A DNA stretch of 64,000 nucleotides from Thermosinus carboxydivorans Nor1 (GTDB lineage Bacteria; Bacillota; Negativicutes; Sporomusales; Thermosinaceae). How positions within the stretch are numbered: position 1 is the first letter of the stretch; each line of letters starts with the position of its first letter. The translations under genes were made by a program, and so were the position numbers. The notes under the pieces are model-generated. The model had not been told where the DNA came from and ran no database searches. It saw only the letters and a program-made list of their open reading frames with translations. The stretch spans positions 1 through 64,000 of the forward strand of contig NZ_AAWL01000005.1 of the NCBI RefSeq assembly GCF_000169155.1. The letters run 5' to 3'. Positions 56,900 through 64,000 of this stretch are shown one piece after another.

Positions 56900-57451
56900 A
56901 TGGCAATTATATCAGGGATTGTTTACTGCTGCCGCTATATTAAAAACGAATGGTTCTGTACAAGTGGTTTGCAGCTACCGTCATTGCATGAAGGCGTGAC
57001 TATATTTTTAAGCGCCAGTATTGGTATCGGGACAATAACTTATCTGGCCATGGAATTTAGCGTACCGGTGTTGGTGGCATCTTTTGGCGCGTCGGCCTGT
57101 ATTATTTTTTGTGTTCCTGCGGCGCCGTTCGCCCAACCCCGTAGCGTGATCGGCGGACACACCATTGCCGCTACGGTTGGGATTATTATGTATGTTGTAT
57201 TGGGATCGACCTGGTATGCGGCAGCTTTCAGTGTCGGTGGGGCTATTGTCGCCATGCTTTATAGCCGGACGCTCCATCCGCCGGCGGCGGCTACTGCCCT
57301 TATTGCCGTGGTAACCGGACAAAGCGTTTGGTACCCGTTGTGTCCGGTCGCGTTGGGGTCAACGATCTTAGTGCTTGTGGGAAAGATGTTGAACAGGCTG
57401 ATGCCGAAACTTATGGGGACAATAGTTTTTCCCCGCAAAGCTTGTGAATGA
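56900..57451 (+). CDS. HPP-family integral membrane protein
   Basis: 183 residues with about five membrane helices. The namesake LHPPAAATALIAVVTG and the preceding AQPRSVIGGHTIAA are the two family signatures. HPP proteins have been linked to anion (nitrite) transport in some organisms, but a general role is not established. GAGGAGGGGGGAGCA precedes ATG 56900. Confidence 0.85.
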   Translation: MAIISGIVYCCRYIKNEWFCTSGLQLPSLHEGVTIFLSASIGIGTITYLAMEFSVPVLVASFGASACIIFCVPAAPFAQPRSVIGGHTIAATVGIIMYVVLGSTWYAAAFSVGGAIVAMLYSRTLHPPAAATALIAVVTGQSVWYPLCPVALGSTILVLVGKMLNRLMPKLMGTIVFPRKACE

Positions 57452-57519
57452 TGAGGTGGCGACAAGCCAGCAGATTGAGCAATTGAGCATAGGTATTTTC
57501 AATCAGTGAGATACATATT

Positions 57520-57612
<93 letters not shown>

Positions 57613-57635
57613 CTCCGAAACTTGTGGTTTCGTGC

Positions 57636-57663
57636 AGCGCGTCCTTACGGGGGGCGCTTTTTT
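57636..57663 (+). terminator. Riboswitch-controlled terminator
   Basis: AGCGC (57636-57640) pairs with GCGCT (57654-57658), extended by GTCC/GGGG with a mismatch, loop TTAC, then six Ts (57658-57663). Its position 24 bases after the THI core fits an expression platform. Confidence 0.85.
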
Positions 57664-57737
57664 GGTTATTCAAATCGGCGATAACCATCTTGTCAACTGG
57701 ATGCATAACAATTCTAACAGAAAGTAGGTATATTTTT

Positions 57738-58970
57738 ATGAACGAAAGCAACACGTTGAAGTTTCGCCATTACTTGTTATTATGGTTCGGCGCTGCCGTT
57801 TCGGTGGCCGAAATTCTTGCCGGCGGGCTGCTGGTGCCGTTAGGCTTTACTACTGGCAGCACCGCTATCTTGCTGGGACATCTTATTGGGACCACGTTGT
57901 TAGTAATGGGAGGCATCATTGGCACGCGGGAACGTATTCCGGCGATTGAGTCTACTCGTATTTCCTTTGGCGCGTACGGATCGCTTCTTTTTGCCGGTTT
58001 GAATGTCTTACAGCTGATAGGCTGGACGGCTATTATGATTATTTCCGCCGCCAAGTCGGCCAACGAAATAACCAAAATGCTTTGGCAGTTTGATCAGCTC
58101 ACTTTATGGTGTCTGGTCATTGGTGGCCTCATTTTTTTGTGGATTGTTCTCGGCCGGGAAGGTGGTTGGAAACTAATCAACATGGCAGCAGTATTGCTGT
58201 TATTTGGCCTGACAATTATGCTAAGTGCCATGGTCTTTAAGGATACAAATGTTTTTGCCAAGGCACCGGCGGGCGGGATGCTGTTTAGCGAAGGGGTAGA
58301 GCTAAGTGTTGTTATGCCGTTATCCTGGTTACCGCTTATTGCCGACTATACCCGCTTTGCGGACAATGCGAAAAAAGCTGCTTGGGGAAGTTGGCTCGGA
58401 TATTTTTTTGGTAGCTGCTGGATGTATCTTATCGGCCTTGCTGCCGCGATCAGCACCGGTAAGGCCGATCCCGCCGACATAATGCTGGCCGCCAACCTGG
58501 GGCTTGCGGCCCTGGGAATTATTGTTTTGTCTACGGTTACTACTACTTTTATGGATGCTTATTCGGCCGGAGTGAGTTTTATCAACTTTCGACCCGGTCT
58601 TAACGAAAAACTGGTGGCGCTTGTGGTAACGGTTGTCGGCACTTTGTTGGCACTGGTAGCGGATATAGAACAATATGAAGCTTTCCTCCTGACGATCGGT
58701 TCGGTCTTTGCCCCGCTGTTCGCCATTGTGCTTACTGACTATTTCATTCTCAAAAACCGGGTGATTAATCCGCAATTACTGGTCAACTGGGGAGCATTAA
58801 CCGTCTGGGCGGTAGGGGTAGCATTGTATTACTGGTTCCTTAAGCTTGACCTGGTATTGGGGGCGACTATCCCGGTAATGATTGTTACCGGTCTGCTCTA
58901 TCGTGTGGCAAGTAGGTATATTGATAAATGGGTTTATTGCAAAAAAGCGCCTAATCCCTGTTGTGGATAA
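57738..58970 (+). CDS. cytX: CytX-type hydroxymethylpyrimidine (thiamine precursor) permease
   Basis: 410 residues with about 12 membrane helices of the NCS1 cytosine/purine family: AAVSVAEILAGGLLVPLGF, ESTRISFGAYGSLLFAGLNV, and MPLSWLPLIADYTRFA. The TPP riboswitch directly upstream makes it the CytX subgroup, thought to import hydroxymethylpyrimidine for thiamine synthesis. ATG 57738 is chosen because the membrane domain begins just after it; the frame is open through the riboswitch terminator from 57624. The ribosome site AAAGTAGG is weak. Confidence 0.9.
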   Translation: MNESNTLKFRHYLLLWFGAAVSVAEILAGGLLVPLGFTTGSTAILLGHLIGTTLLVMGGIIGTRERIPAIESTRISFGAYGSLLFAGLNVLQLIGWTAIMIISAAKSANEITKMLWQFDQLTLWCLVIGGLIFLWIVLGREGGWKLINMAAVLLLFGLTIMLSAMVFKDTNVFAKAPAGGMLFSEGVELSVVMPLSWLPLIADYTRFADNAKKAAWGSWLGYFFGSCWMYLIGLAAAISTGKADPADIMLAANLGLAALGIIVLSTVTTTFMDAYSAGVSFINFRPGLNEKLVALVVTVVGTLLALVADIEQYEAFLLTIGSVFAPLFAIVLTDYFILKNRVINPQLLVNWGALTVWAVGVALYYWFLKLDLVLGATIPVMIVTGLLYRVASRYIDKWVYCKKAPNPCCG

Positions 58971-59140
58971 GTGGAAAATAGCAAGTTGGTTTACCAGGCA
59001 ACCAACATAAAAGGAGTATGCCGATCAGCATCACGGTGCTGCCGACAGTGATGGCTGCTGTTAACGAACCGGTGGCACCCAGTAAATAGCCAGAAATGCT
59101 CACAAGGCCATTAACGTCATGATTTCCATTAATCGCTAGG
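58951..59140 (-). pseudogene. C-terminal relic of an MFS-type permease
   Basis: Minus-strand frame reading GLVSISGYLLGATGSLTAAI then TVGSTVMLIGILLLCWLPGK, like the last two helices of a major facilitator carrier, with no upstream partner. It overlaps the end of cytX by 20 bases and has no plausible start or ribosome site. Could be chance hydrophobic coding, but the SGYLLGATGS pattern is typical of MFS proteins. Confidence 0.45.
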
Positions 59141-59178
59141 GTGCGTGTCCGGCACGAAGCCATATGGCTCAAATGGTC

Positions 59179-59207
59179 TTGACTGGTTTTTGATACCATA
59201 GTAGAAT
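59179..59207 (+). promoter_or_regulatory. sigma-70-type promoter of the HesB-like gene
   Basis: TTGACT (59179-59184) and TAGAAT (59202-59207) with a 17-base spacer, about 40 bases before the start codon. A live promoter argues against this being a dead gene. Confidence 0.6.
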
Positions 59208-59247
59208 AGACTTAGCCCCCCGGGGAGGGGGAGAAAGGGGTGTATCA

Positions 59248-59571
59248 ATGACTTGGAAAATAAGCGATAAAGCGCTAAGTTTTATCAAAGAACAAGATGG
59301 CGTAGTTACTGTTAAAATGGAACAAAAAATGAGCTTTGGCTGAGGGGGTCCAAGGGTTACGACCTACCCGTCCGTGCGATTGGGGAAACCACAAGATCAC
59401 GAAGCCGAAGAGTTTGTACGCGAAAATGTACGTGGCATTGAACTTTATATCCATAACTCCTTTGCTAGCATGGAAGGTTCGTGGGATCTGGAAATTGACT
59501 TAGAAGGGTTTTTGTTTGCCAAGAAGTTGGTGCTTAAAGGGCTGCCTCCCCAACGGAGTTGTTGCAGCTAA
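59248..59571 (+). CDS. HesB/IscA-like selenoprotein (in-frame TGA read as selenocysteine)
   Basis: 107 residues if TGA 59341-59343 is read as Sec32. The N-terminal part MTWKISDKALSFIKEQDG and KMEQKMSFG is followed by Sec-GGPRVTTYPSVRLGKP, then FVRENVRGIELYIHNSF and a C-terminal RSCCS. In IscA/HesB proteins a conserved Cys stands at the Sec position (before G-G). HesB-like selenoproteins are known in anaerobes. After the TGA a hairpin can form: GGGGGTC (59344-59350) with GACC (59361-59364) and CCC (59367-59369), a possible SECIS. The frame has no other stop for 75 codons. Ribosome site AGAAAGGGGTG. The alternative is a nonsense-mutated gene. Confidence 0.7.
59344..59369 (+). promoter_or_regulatory. 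Candidate bacterial SECIS hairpin
   Basis: Directly after the TGA, GGG-GGTC pairs with GACC-(TA)-CCC around CAAGGGTTAC. A second option is GGGT (59354-59357) with ACCC (59366-59369), whose loop TACGACCT holds a G and lies about 15 bases after the TGA. I could not compute a fold. Confidence 0.4.
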
Positions 59572-59581
59572 TGAGGTGTTT

Positions 59582-59615
59582 AGAGCAGGGTGCTGTGCCT
59601 GCTCTTTTCTTTTTG
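59582..59615 (+). terminator. Terminator after the HesB-like gene
   Basis: AGAGCAGG (59582-59589) pairs with CCTGCTCT (59598-59605), loop GTGCTGTG, followed by TTTCTTTTT. Confidence 0.85.
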
Positions 59616-59738
59616 CGTACTATGCTTTTGCCTACCCGGCGGTTATGTCACCAAAGGCGGAATTTTTAGGATGAATGCAGGAATATTCTGGCCAAGAGGC
59701 GTACTAATTTCATAGCAATTTTTTTAGGAGGCGATATA

Positions 59739-60626
59739 GTGGAATTAAAAGGCGTTTATCCGGCGATGGTAACGGCGCTCAACCCTGATGAAACAGTTGA
59801 TAAGGAAGGTATGCGCAGAGTAGTCCGCTACTGTTTGGATGCTGGTGTTCACGGCGTGGTGGTTCTCGGTTCGACAGGTGAGTTTCCGGCCATGACGGAA
59901 ACGATGCGGCAGGAAGCTATTGAAGTCACTCTTGACGAAGTGCGGGGACAGGTTCCTGTTTTGATTGGCTGCGGCGATACGAGCACGCAGAAGACTATCA
60001 CCCAAGTTCGCGCCGCAGCACGGACAAAGGCGGATGCGGTATTGGTCGCGCTTCCTTACTATTATCCGTTGGATCAGGCAGGAGTGTACCGGCATTACAG
60101 CCTGGTGGCTGATGCTTCTGAATTGCCAGTAGTGGTTTATAATTTCCCGCAAATGACGAAAATCTCCATTGCTCCTGATACATTAGCCAAACTTGCCAGC
60201 CACCCCAATATTATTGGCGTCAAAGACAGCGCAGGCGACTTTGTTAATATGCAGCGTTATATCGAGGTCACAGCCGGTAGCGATTTTGCCGTTATGTCCG
60301 GTAATCCGGCGCTTGGTTTAGCCGCTTATATGCACGGTGCTAAGGGAGGTATTTATGCCGGTTGCAGTCTGGTGCCCAAGCTGTGTGCCGATGTTTATAA
60401 AGCCTTTGCCAGCGGTGATTTGGCGGAAGCGCTTCGCCTGCAAAAAATTGCGTCGCTTATTCCGCTCATGGGCGGGTTTGGCGCCAATGCCGCCGTTATT
60501 AAATTCGGGCTTAGCCGTCTAGGCATTTGTGGGCCTACGGTGTCGGCTCCGCTCGGCCTGGCAGGTGGTCCGGAAATTCACGACAAAATCCTGGCCTGGA
60601 TGCGCAGATTGGGTCTTGAGGTATAA
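59739..60626 (+). CDS. dapA: 4-hydroxy-tetrahydrodipicolinate synthase family protein
   Basis: 295 residues of the DapA/NAL aldolase superfamily. VVLGSTGEFPAMTETMRQEA holds the TT/S-type motif (GSTGE), VVVYNFPQMTKI holds the catalytic Tyr region, and IIGVKDSAGDFVNMQRY holds the Schiff-base Lys. GSTGE and YNFPQ differ a little from classic DapA (GTTGE, YNVPxRT), so a related 2-keto acid aldolase or dehydratase is possible. TAGGAGGCGATATA precedes GTG 59739. No other lysine genes nearby. Confidence 0.8.
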   Translation: MELKGVYPAMVTALNPDETVDKEGMRRVVRYCLDAGVHGVVVLGSTGEFPAMTETMRQEAIEVTLDEVRGQVPVLIGCGDTSTQKTITQVRAAARTKADAVLVALPYYYPLDQAGVYRHYSLVADASELPVVVYNFPQMTKISIAPDTLAKLASHPNIIGVKDSAGDFVNMQRYIEVTAGSDFAVMSGNPALGLAAYMHGAKGGIYAGCSLVPKLCADVYKAFASGDLAEALRLQKIASLIPLMGGFGANAAVIKFGLSRLGICGPTVSAPLGLAGGPEIHDKILAWMRRLGLEV

Positions 60627-60642
60627 CTTACGAAGAAGTAAG

Positions 60643-60675
60643 AAACCAGCGTCATATGACGTTGGTTTTAATTTT
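60643..60675 (+). terminator. Terminator after the dapA-like gene
   Basis: AAACCAGCGTC pairs with GACGTTGGTTT (one G-T pair) over a 4-base loop, followed by TTTTAATTTT. Confidence 0.8.
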
Positions 60676-60677
60676 GA

Positions 60678-61022
60678 TCACAGTTTAATACCAATGAATT
60701 GACCGGTTTGTACAGGGGCGTTTTGAATAACTTTGGGCGGTAAGATATTAAAATGCTTAAAAAATTTTTTTGCTCCGATATAAGCGCCTTTCGAAGCATA
60801 ACGAATGGGGAATGAATTAAGTTGTTGCTCCGCCACCGGCATTATACCCAACGCATTCTTTTCCCGGTCATAGCCTAGCATGCAGAAATGACGGTCGGCC
60901 AACAGTTCTGCCGCTTTTTTATTAAAAACAATGCGCCCATTGGGGCGAACCTCGATTTGTGCCGCCATTTCTTTCGGCGCCCGCTCTTTTTTCGGTTGGT
61001 ACAGAGTAAACGAAAATTCCAT
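60678..61022 (-). CDS. Hypothetical protein with possible DNA-binding or phage-like character
   Basis: 114 residues from ATG 61022 on the minus strand; AAGGAG lies eight bases upstream. MEFSFTLYQPKKERAPKEMA is basic, IEVRPNGRIVFNKKAAELL and FCMLGYDREKNALGIMPV look like two beta-rich AbrB-like or structural segments, and the end is GQFIGIKL. I do not recognise a family and give no function. It is convergent with the dapA-like gene and divergent from the membrane-protein gene at 61148. Confidence 0.65.
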   Translation of the reverse strand: MEFSFTLYQPKKERAPKEMAAQIEVRPNGRIVFNKKAAELLADRHFCMLGYDREKNALGIMPVAEQQLNSFPIRYASKGAYIGAKKFFKHFNILPPKVIQNAPVQTGQFIGIKL

Positions 61023-61087
61023 GCCTTTCACTCCTTGTTATCTTTTTCTACTAACAGTATGCACCAATTTCAAAATATATAAACATC

Positions 61088-61117
61088 TGTCAAAGTTTCA
61101 CGGTTTTTCGGTATAAT
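61088..61117 (+). promoter_or_regulatory. Probable promoter of the small membrane-protein genes
   Basis: A perfect TATAAT at 61112-61117 is preceded by TGTCAA at 61088-61093 (spacer 18), a weak -35. It is 31 bases before the start at 61148. Confidence 0.45.
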
Positions 61118-61147
61118 GGAGTAAAGAGAGCGAAAGAGGTGCGTTTT

Positions 61148-61471
61148 GTGAGTCAGATTTGGTTGTACTTATTAGTAATAATGGTTGGTGGCAGTGTAGC
61201 TAAATACTTATTTGCCAGTTGGGTTGCCTGGGTTATCATTGACTTGGTTGTCTTTGGCCTCTGCTATCTCGTTCTCAAGCGTTATCCTTATATTAATATG
61301 AAAAAGAGTCTACTCTTTTTGGGTGGCTTAACCTTAATCAATATTTTGGTGGACGTCGGTCTACTCGGTGGTATGGCTGCCAATTTGGTTCTGTTGCTGA
61401 TTATTGGTTGGCTGCTATTTGGCAATAGCAGTAATCGCCCGCCCAATATTCGCCATAAATGGCACAAGTAG
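61148..61471 (+). CDS. Small integral membrane protein of unknown function
   Basis: 107 residues from GTG 61148 with four hydrophobic helices covering most of the chain (IWLYLLVIMVGGSVAKYLF, WVIIDLVVFGLCYLVL, LLFLGGLTLINILVDVGLL, LVLLLIIGWLLFG). The tail NRPPNIRHKWHK is basic. AAAGAGGTG precedes the start; GTG 61139 is an alternative. It is 16 bases before the ECF-like gene, so they are probably translated together. Confidence 0.65.
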   Translation: MSQIWLYLLVIMVGGSVAKYLFASWVAWVIIDLVVFGLCYLVLKRYPYINMKKSLLFLGGLTLINILVDVGLLGGMAANLVLLLIIGWLLFGNSSNRPPNIRHKWHK

Positions 61472-61487
61472 TGGAAGAGGTGGTGGT

Positions 61488-61994
61488 GTGAACTATAGAC
61501 TTTTGGCGCGAACGGCTTTATTGCTGGCGCTGACAATTCTTTTTCAGTCGTTGCGCTTTTTCATTCCCATCCCCGCGGTGTTTTCTACTTTTATTATAGG
61601 AAGCCTTGTGAACGGTTGCTTACTGATAGCGGCCGAAACGGTTGGCTGGCGGTCAGCTTGTTTAATTGGTGTAATTGCCCCTGTTGTTGCCTATTTTCAG
61701 CAACTCTTGCCGCTGCCTGTTTTTATTGTCCCTGTTGCCGGCGGCAATTTCCTCCTGGTGATATGTTATAGCGCTGCCCTAAGGCTGTCGCGCTGGTTGG
61801 CCGTTGGCGGAGCAGCCATAACTAAGGCGGTATTTTTGTATTTAAGTTTTGTTTGGTTATTCACCTGGGTTTCCATTCCGCCAAAAATCGCCGCCGGTTT
61901 GCTCTTCGCCATGAGCTGGCCCCAGTTTATAACTGCGTTGGTGGGCGGGGTTCTTACTACCATCGTTGTACGGCGCTTTCGGTCGGTGAATTAG
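61488..61994 (+). CDS. ECF-transporter S-component-like membrane protein
   Basis: 168 residues from GTG 61488 (GAAGAGGTGG upstream) with five or six helices. LLARTALLLALTILFQSLRFF and GSLVNGCLLIAAETVGWRSA resemble substrate-binding S subunits of energy-coupling-factor vitamin transporters. No ECF ATPase or T subunit is nearby, and the substrate is unknown. The previous gene may be a partner. Confidence 0.6.
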   Translation: MNYRLLARTALLLALTILFQSLRFFIPIPAVFSTFIIGSLVNGCLLIAAETVGWRSACLIGVIAPVVAYFQQLLPLPVFIVPVAGGNFLLVICYSAALRLSRWLAVGGAAITKAVFLYLSFVWLFTWVSIPPKIAAGLLFAMSWPQFITALVGGVLTTIVVRRFRSVN

Positions 61995-61995
61995 T

Positions 61996-62035
61996 TTGTG
62001 ATGAAAATCATGGAAAATTGTGATATACATCACGG
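61996..62035 (+). promoter_or_regulatory. Tandem CRP/FNR-family (HcpR-like) operators upstream of hcp
   Basis: TTGTGATGAAAATCATGG (61996-62013) and TTGTGATATACATCACGG (62018-62035) share the pattern TTGTGA-N6-TCAYGG and are 22 bp apart centre to centre, two helical turns. With the TACAAT -10 at 62056-62061, the sites centre near -63.5 and -41.5, ideal for activation by a CRP/FNR-type regulator. HcpR, which senses nitrosative stress, is the known regulator of hcp in many anaerobes. Confidence 0.65.
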
Positions 62036-62055
62036 CGGGCAATAGCCGGGCGCTT

Positions 62056-62061
62056 TACAAT
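62056..62061 (+). promoter_or_regulatory. -10 box of the hcp promoter
   Basis: TACAAT, with no good -35 hexamer 17 bases upstream, where the second operator overlaps instead. This fits an activator-dependent promoter. Confidence 0.5.
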
Positions 62062-62101
62062 AGAGACTGTAAAAGCAATATTGCGAAGGAGGAATTATAG
62101 C

Positions 62102-63400
62102 GTGGGTATGTTCTGTTATCAGTGTGAGCAAACGGCCGGCGGTGTTGGTTGCACCAAAGTAGGCGTTTGCGGAAAGAATGAGGATCTTGCCGGTCTCCAG
62201 GACACTCTCATCTTCGGACTTAAAGGTATTGCCGCTTATGCCCATCACGCCCGTGAACTCGGTGTGCGCGACGAACAAATTGATGCATTTATGCACGATG
62301 CACTATTCTTTACCCTTACTAATGTAAATTTCAATCTTGAACGACACATTGAAATGGTTCTAAAGTGCGGCGAAATGAACTTGCGGGTAATGGAACTCTT
62401 AGATAAAGCCCATGTTGCCCGTTACGGTTCGCCTGAACCAACCAAAGTATTTACTGGTCTGAAAAAAGGTCATGCCATCCTGATTACCGGTCATGATCTG
62501 CTTGATCTGGAAGAATTGCTCAAGCAAACCGAAGGAACTGGTATTAATGTATACACGCATGGCGAAATGCTGCCTGCCCATGCTTATCCTGAACTGAAAA
62601 AATATCCGCACCTGGTAGGCAATTACGGTACGGCATGGCAGAACCAGCGCAAAGAATTCGAAGAATTTCCGGGCGCAATTGTGGTAACGACCAACTGCGT
62701 CATGCCGCTCACCGACAAGAATACTTACGGCGACCGCATTTTCACCCGGACTATTACCGGACTGGAAGGTGCTACCCACCTGCCTACCCGTGACTTCTCC
62801 GCCGTTATCGCCAAAGCCAAGTCACTGCGGCCAGCCGAAGAAAAAGAAGGCGAGTACACACTGACTACCGGTTTCCATCACAATGCTGTACTTGGCCTGG
62901 CTGACAAGATTGTAGAAGCTGTAAAGGCTGGCAAAATCAGACGGTTCTTCCTTGTCGGCGGCTGTGATGGCGCAAAACCAGGCCGCAACTACTACACTGA
63001 ACTTGTCCAAAAAATACCTAAAGACTGTGTCATTCTTACCGTGGCCTGCGGCAAGTACCGTTTCAACCATCTTGATCTGGGCGATATTGATGGCATTCCC
63101 CGTCTGCTTGACCTTGGTCAGTGTAATAATGCTTACTCGGGTATCCAAATCGCCCTGGCATTGGCGAAAGCTTTTAACTGCGGCGTAAACGACCTGCCGC
63201 TGTCGCTTATCCTGTCCTGGTATGAGCAAAAGGCAGTCGCCATCTTGCTGACTCTGCTCTACCTGGGTGTTAAGAACATCCGCATTGGCCCCAGTGCGCC
63301 TGCTTTCCTCACGCCGAATGTCCTCAAACTGCTCAACGAGAAATATGGTCTAAGCCTTATTACAACTCCTGATGAGGATCTAAAGGCTATTTTGGGCTAA
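62102..63400 (+). CDS. hcp: Hybrid cluster protein (hydroxylamine/NO reductase)
   Basis: 432 residues. The N-terminal cluster motif is CYQCEQTAGGVGCTKVGVCG (CxxC-x8-C-x5-C). Hybrid-cluster ligands lie in HGEMLPAHAYPEL (His, Glu), TTNCVMPL, ACGKYRFN and GQCNNAYSGI. It reduces NO or hydroxylamine under nitrosative stress. At 432 residues it is the short form lacking part of the N-terminal helical domain of E. coli-type Hcp (about 550). GTG 62102 follows GAAGGAGG; ATG 62108 is an alternative. No hcr reductase gene follows. Confidence 0.92.
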   Translation: MGMFCYQCEQTAGGVGCTKVGVCGKNEDLAGLQDTLIFGLKGIAAYAHHARELGVRDEQIDAFMHDALFFTLTNVNFNLERHIEMVLKCGEMNLRVMELLDKAHVARYGSPEPTKVFTGLKKGHAILITGHDLLDLEELLKQTEGTGINVYTHGEMLPAHAYPELKKYPHLVGNYGTAWQNQRKEFEEFPGAIVVTTNCVMPLTDKNTYGDRIFTRTITGLEGATHLPTRDFSAVIAKAKSLRPAEEKEGEYTLTTGFHHNAVLGLADKIVEAVKAGKIRRFFLVGGCDGAKPGRNYYTELVQKIPKDCVILTVACGKYRFNHLDLGDIDGIPRLLDLGQCNNAYSGIQIALALAKAFNCGVNDLPLSLILSWYEQKAVAILLTLLYLGVKNIRIGPSAPAFLTPNVLKLLNEKYGLSLITTPDEDLKAILG

Positions 63401-63405
63401 TAATG

Positions 63406-63446
63406 AAAAAATTCCCGGCAAAAAGCTTTTTGCCGGGAATTTTTTT
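63406..63446. terminator. Bidirectional terminator between hcp and the MoaD-like gene
   Basis: A perfect 40-base palindrome centred at 63425/63426: AAAAAATTCCCGGCAAAAAG and its complement. Both strands end in a T-run, serving hcp and the convergent gene that ends at 63446. Confidence 0.93.
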
Positions 63447-63724
63447 CATGTCGACCGTATTCCTAGCAGGATACGGTAAGGACCAGGCGTGCCAGGAGGA
63501 ATAAGAGCAACACGGTCGCCGGGGTTGATTACTGCGTCCAAAGGCTGAGCGCGGCCATTGATAAACAGGGCCTCTACCTGGTCTTTATTAATAGCCAATT
63601 GTTCCAGTAGTTCGTAGCCTGATAAGGGAGCGGAGAGGGGATAGTAATAGGGGAAAGGCCAGCCGCGCTCTTGAAACAGATTCATTAGCCGGGCAAAACC
63701 CCGCAATTCAATCGTGGTTTCCAT
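63446..63724 (-). CDS. MoaD/ThiS-like ubiquitin-fold protein
   Basis: 92 residues from ATG 63724; CAGGGAGGCGAGCGTT lies upstream on the minus strand. The beta-grasp pattern ends NGRAQPLDAVINPGDRVALI, as in MoaD/ThiS proteins, but the sulfur-carrier Gly-Gly terminus is absent: the chain ends PPGTPGPYRILLGIRST. It may act as a protein partner rather than a sulfur carrier, or be processed. Encoded 16 bases after the oxidoreductase gene, probably one operon. Confidence 0.7.
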   Translation of the reverse strand: METTIELRGFARLMNLFQERGWPFPYYYPLSAPLSGYELLEQLAINKDQVEALFINGRAQPLDAVINPGDRVALIPPGTPGPYRILLGIRST

Positions 63725-63740
63725 AACGCTCGCCTCCCTG

Positions 63741-64000
63741 TTATTTTTCATACCGGCATGCCAAGCCGGCTGGATTAAAACAAGCGTTGCAGGATATGCA
63801 TTTTGCTTTTGCCTGGCCGGCGCAAAGCCGGTGGATGAGATCAGGTTCTTTGATGAAAGGTCGGCTGAGAGCAACCATGTCGGCGTAGCCGTTTTGCAGC
63901 AAGCCTTCCATCGTAGCTGTTGAACGCAAACCGCCTACTAAAATCACCGGAATACGGACAGCTTCTTTTATTGCTCGGGCATCGGCGGCGAAGTATGCCT
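63741..64000 (-). CDS. Old-yellow-enzyme-type NADH:flavin oxidoreductase, C-terminal end (truncated by window edge)
   Basis: The minus-strand frame is open at the right edge and ends with a stop at 63741-63743. The visible ~85 residues read VRIPVILVGGLRSTATMEGL, YADMVALSRPFIKEPDL and CISCNACFNPAGLACRYEK. These are the FMN-phosphate loop and the Cys cluster of OYE-family enzymes related to 2,4-dienoyl-CoA reductase. The 2,4-dienoyl-CoA type usually continues into an FAD domain; here the chain stops, so it is a single-domain form. Confidence 0.8.
   Translation of the reverse strand, partial: AYFAADARAIKEAVRIPVILVGGLRSTATMEGLLQNGYADMVALSRPFIKEPDLIHRLCAGQAKAKCISCNACFNPAGLACRYEK

Noticed and set aside
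59341-59343. Simple nonsense mutation explanation for the HesB-like gene
   Set aside because: Not excluded, but less favoured: the single stop is a TGA at the expected Cys position, with intact frame, promoter and terminator.

Overview
The window looks like chromosome of an anaerobic, spore-forming, diderm Firmicute of the Negativicutes (Sporomusaceae-like). This is inferred from gene content and style, not from any search: DnaE-type replicase, SepF, B12-dependent ribonucleotide reductase, pyruvate:ferredoxin oxidoreductase, a butyryl-CoA/Etf pathway, sigma-54 enhancer-binding regulators and a probable selenoprotein. Most genes run on the plus strand with strong Shine-Dalgarno sites and moderate GC. 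Two stretches (about 11.6-24 kb and the small gaps near 42.9 and 59.1 kb) hold decayed genes and insertion-sequence relics.

Layout. 0-9.7 kb: housekeeping genes (beta-CASP nuclease fragment, typA, B12-dependent nrdJ, sepF, dnaE, a YdcF-like protein). 9.7-18.6 kb: a PAS sigma-54 activator, then a textbook -24/-12 promoter, a frameshifted permease relic, an MFS carrier, a LarA-family racemase, an IS30 relic, a GlcD-type FAD dehydrogenase and a second MFS carrier. This reads as 2-hydroxyacid uptake and oxidation. 18.7-23.4 kb: IS256 relic, an unknown gene, nifJ, an IS605-like hairpin and a relic of a second GlcD. 23.5-36.6 kb: 4-hydroxybutyryl-CoA dehydratase with two small Cys proteins, a second -24/-12 promoter, then CoA-transferase, thiolase, acyl-CoA dehydrogenase, EtfB, ferredoxin-fused EtfA, MaoC hydratase, Hbd and crotonase, closed by a strong terminator and followed by a CBS-PAS sigma-54 activator. 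Together these interconvert acetyl-CoA, crotonyl-CoA and butyryl-CoA, with 4-hydroxybutyrate entering at crotonyl-CoA.

36.6-45.5 kb: pyruvate kinase, membrane proteins, D-amino acid aminotransferase, a TauE/SafE carrier and a previously uncalled 59-residue minus-strand gene. 45.7-55.9 kb is the most unusual block: a soluble citrate-type histidine kinase and response regulator, a Cdc48/VAT-type double AAA ATPase with a damaged second Walker B, a four-gene 2-oxoacid:ferredoxin oxidoreductase whose alpha subunit carries oxalate-oxidoreductase residues (YPIRP, Arg31, Arg109, Asp112), and a lactate-permease-family carrier. I read it as a candidate oxalate oxidation locus. 55.9-64 kb: epimerase, HPP protein, a TPP riboswitch controlling cytX, a HesB-like gene with an in-frame TGA (likely selenocysteine), a dapA-like gene, small membrane proteins, hcp behind two tandem CRP/FNR-type sites, and a minus-strand MoaD-like/old-yellow-enzyme pair at the right edge.

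No rRNA, tRNA or CRISPR array was seen. All functional calls come from reading motifs and context; nothing was searched or folded by computer.
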